A DNA stretch of 9,170 nucleotides from assembly GCA_015489255.1 (NCBI GenBank), contig WGAD01000018.1, positions 1-9,170 of the forward strand. The letters run 5' to 3'. This document shows, one piece after another, positions 8,146-9,170 of this stretch. The position numbers and the translations under genes were made by a program. This DNA comes from Anaerolineales bacterium. Lineage in GTDB: Bacteria; Chloroflexota; Anaerolineae; Anaerolineales; Villigracilaceae. Below the pieces are notes generated by a model that was not told where the DNA came from, made no database searches, and was given only the letters and a program-made list of their open reading frames with translations. The stretch's first letter is position 1, and each line of letters opens with the position of its first letter.

Positions 8146-8255
8146 AACCTGCTCAGAGGCGGAAGCCAATCCTTCAAGGCGCAAGCTTGCCGGATCTTTG
8201 GTAGGAAGCATCCCATGCCAAGATGCCCATCTCCTGAAACCAAAAAATCGAACAG
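8146..8255. other. Intergenic spacer between cad1 and the last CARF gene
   Basis: This 110-bp spacer is the longest same-strand gap in the window. It holds a perfect 10-bp palindrome GCAAGCTTGC (8181-8190) and a small AGATG/CATCT inverted repeat (8221-8232). I find no clear promoter, no terminator T-run and no CRISPR repeat. In the frame of the next gene a TGA at 8235-8237 limits its start to ATG 8256 or later. Confidence 0.45.
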
Positions 8256-9170
8256 ATGAAGTCACCCCAGGATTTTCCAAATCGCATCCTACTGATGGTT
8301 ACCGGCCTTTCGCCTCAAGTTGTGACCGAAACCCTCTACGCACTCACCCAGGTAAACCACCCGCCCTTCATTCCAACCCGGGTTGTGGTGATCACCACCC
8401 AAGACGGCGCCAGGCGGGTCAGGCTGGAGCTGCTCAGCCGTGATCGTGGCTGGTTCAGGCGCCTGCGGGAGGAATACAACCTGCCTCCCATCCGTTTCGA
8501 TCAGCAGGACGTTCGCATCATCCGGGACGCTTCCGGTGTTCCACTGTCAGACATCCGCACACCAGAGCAGAACAGCCGCGTGGCCGATCAAATCGCCGAA
8601 ACCGTGCGGGAACTGGCCGCTGATGAAGAATGCGCCATACATGCCTCCATCGCCGGTGGTCGTAAAACCATGGGCTTTTATCTCGGCTATGCCATGTCCC
8701 TATACGGGCGGCCACAAGACCGGCTCTCCCACGTTCTGGTGGACGAAGGCTACGAAGGCAACAAAGATTTCTTCTTTCCCACCCGCGAGCCCATGACCAT
8801 TCACGATCGAAACGGTAATCCCCTGGACGCCTCGCAAGCCCGGGTCATGCTCGCGGACATTCCCTTTGTGAGATTGCGTGATGGATTGCCAGAGCGCCTT
8901 CTCAAGGGCAAAAGCGGATTCAGCGAAACCGTTGAAAGTGCACAAAAACTCTATGGCACCACCAGCCTGGAAATCAACGTGGCCAAAGGTGAAGTATGGT
9001 GTGGCGGCCTACCTGTACAAATGACCCATGCCGAACTGGCCTTTTATCTGTTCATGGTCGAGCGGGCAAAACGCGAAGAACCGCCGATACGGTGGGACCA
9101 ACCAGAATGGAAACCCCAGTTTCTGGCAGCCTTCAGACGCCTGGTTTCCGAGATGGCGGCCGACCTGGAG
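8256..9170 (+). CDS. CARF-domain CRISPR accessory protein, NE0113/TIGR02584 family (3' end cut by window edge)
   Basis: The frame is open from ATG 8256 to the right edge, 305 residues without a stop. The N-terminus RILLMVTGLSPQVVTETLYAL (10-30) and the motif SIAGGRKTM (131-139) mark the NE0113-type CARF family, whose members are annotated as Csm6-like or ring-nuclease proteins. The CARF domain covers about 10-200. From about residue 235, LEINVAKGEVWCGG (about 237-250) followed by LPVQMTHAELAFYL reads strand-turn-strand-helix, like the winged-helix output domains of some CARF regulators. No HEPN R-x4-6-H motif is visible before the edge. The start is limited by an in-frame TGA at 8235. There is no good Shine-Dalgarno, and ATG 8295 would remove the first CARF strand. 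It shares the GGRKTM motif with the Cad1 CARF. Function could be sensing, messenger degradation or regulation. Confidence 0.87.
   Translation, partial: MKSPQDFPNRILLMVTGLSPQVVTETLYALTQVNHPPFIPTRVVVITTQDGARRVRLELLSRDRGWFRRLREEYNLPPIRFDQQDVRIIRDASGVPLSDIRTPEQNSRVADQIAETVRELAADEECAIHASIAGGRKTMGFYLGYAMSLYGRPQDRLSHVLVDEGYEGNKDFFFPTREPMTIHDRNGNPLDASQARVMLADIPFVRLRDGLPERLLKGKSGFSETVESAQKLYGTTSLEINVAKGEVWCGGLPVQMTHAELAFYLFMVERAKREEPPIRWDQPEWKPQFLAAFRRLVSEMAADLE

Noticed and set aside
8440..8796. A 118-codon plus-strand frame within the last CARF gene
   Set aside because: The correct frame is the one open from 8256 to the window end, which carries the VTGLSPQVVTE and AGGRKTM motifs. This one is a shifted shadow.

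Overview
The window is the effector half of a type III-B (Cmr) CRISPR-Cas locus. It comes from a moderately GC-rich bacterium, most likely a proteobacterium. That placement is inferred from base composition, codon choice and Shine-Dalgarno usage; nothing here fixes the taxon. No CRISPR array, cas1, cas2, cas6 or cas10/cmr2 is present. The left edge cuts cmr3, so cmr1/cmr2 probably lie upstream.

Layout. The + strand carries cmr3 (3' part, to 803), cmr4 (1539-2435), cmr5 (2438-2830) and cmr6 (3521-4804). Three CARF-domain genes follow in the same direction. The first (4805-6016) is a Csx1-type CARF-HEPN ribonuclease. The second (6064-8145) is a CARF-adenosine deaminase fusion of the Cad1 type. 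The third (8256 to the right edge) is a CARF protein of the NE0113/TIGR02584 type, cut by the window end. Two complete PIN-domain toxin-antitoxin (TA) modules lie on the minus strand inside the cmr gene set. One is a Phd/YefM-like antitoxin plus VapC-like toxin (812-1494), between cmr3 and cmr4. The other is a ribbon-helix-helix antitoxin plus PIN toxin (2836-3467), between cmr5 and cmr6. They bracket the cmr4-cmr5 pair, run convergent to the upstream cmr gene with gaps of only 5-8 bp, and are divergent from the downstream cmr gene across 44-53 bp spacers.

How the parts should work together. From knowledge of type III systems, the Cmr complex binds target RNA, Cmr4 cleaves it, and the Cas10 subunit (outside the window) makes cyclic oligoadenylate. 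CARF domains sense that messenger. The Csx1-type protein would then degrade RNA. The Cad1-type protein would deaminate adenine nucleotides (ATP to ITP in characterised Cad1). The last CARF protein may be a sensor, ring nuclease or regulator.

The least ordinary features are the two unrelated TA modules nested antisense in the Cmr gene set, with operator-like repeats in the spacers they share with cmr4 and cmr6. Next are the active-site substitutions in the deaminase that point to a phosphorylated substrate, and a winged-helix-like C-terminal segment in the last CARF protein.
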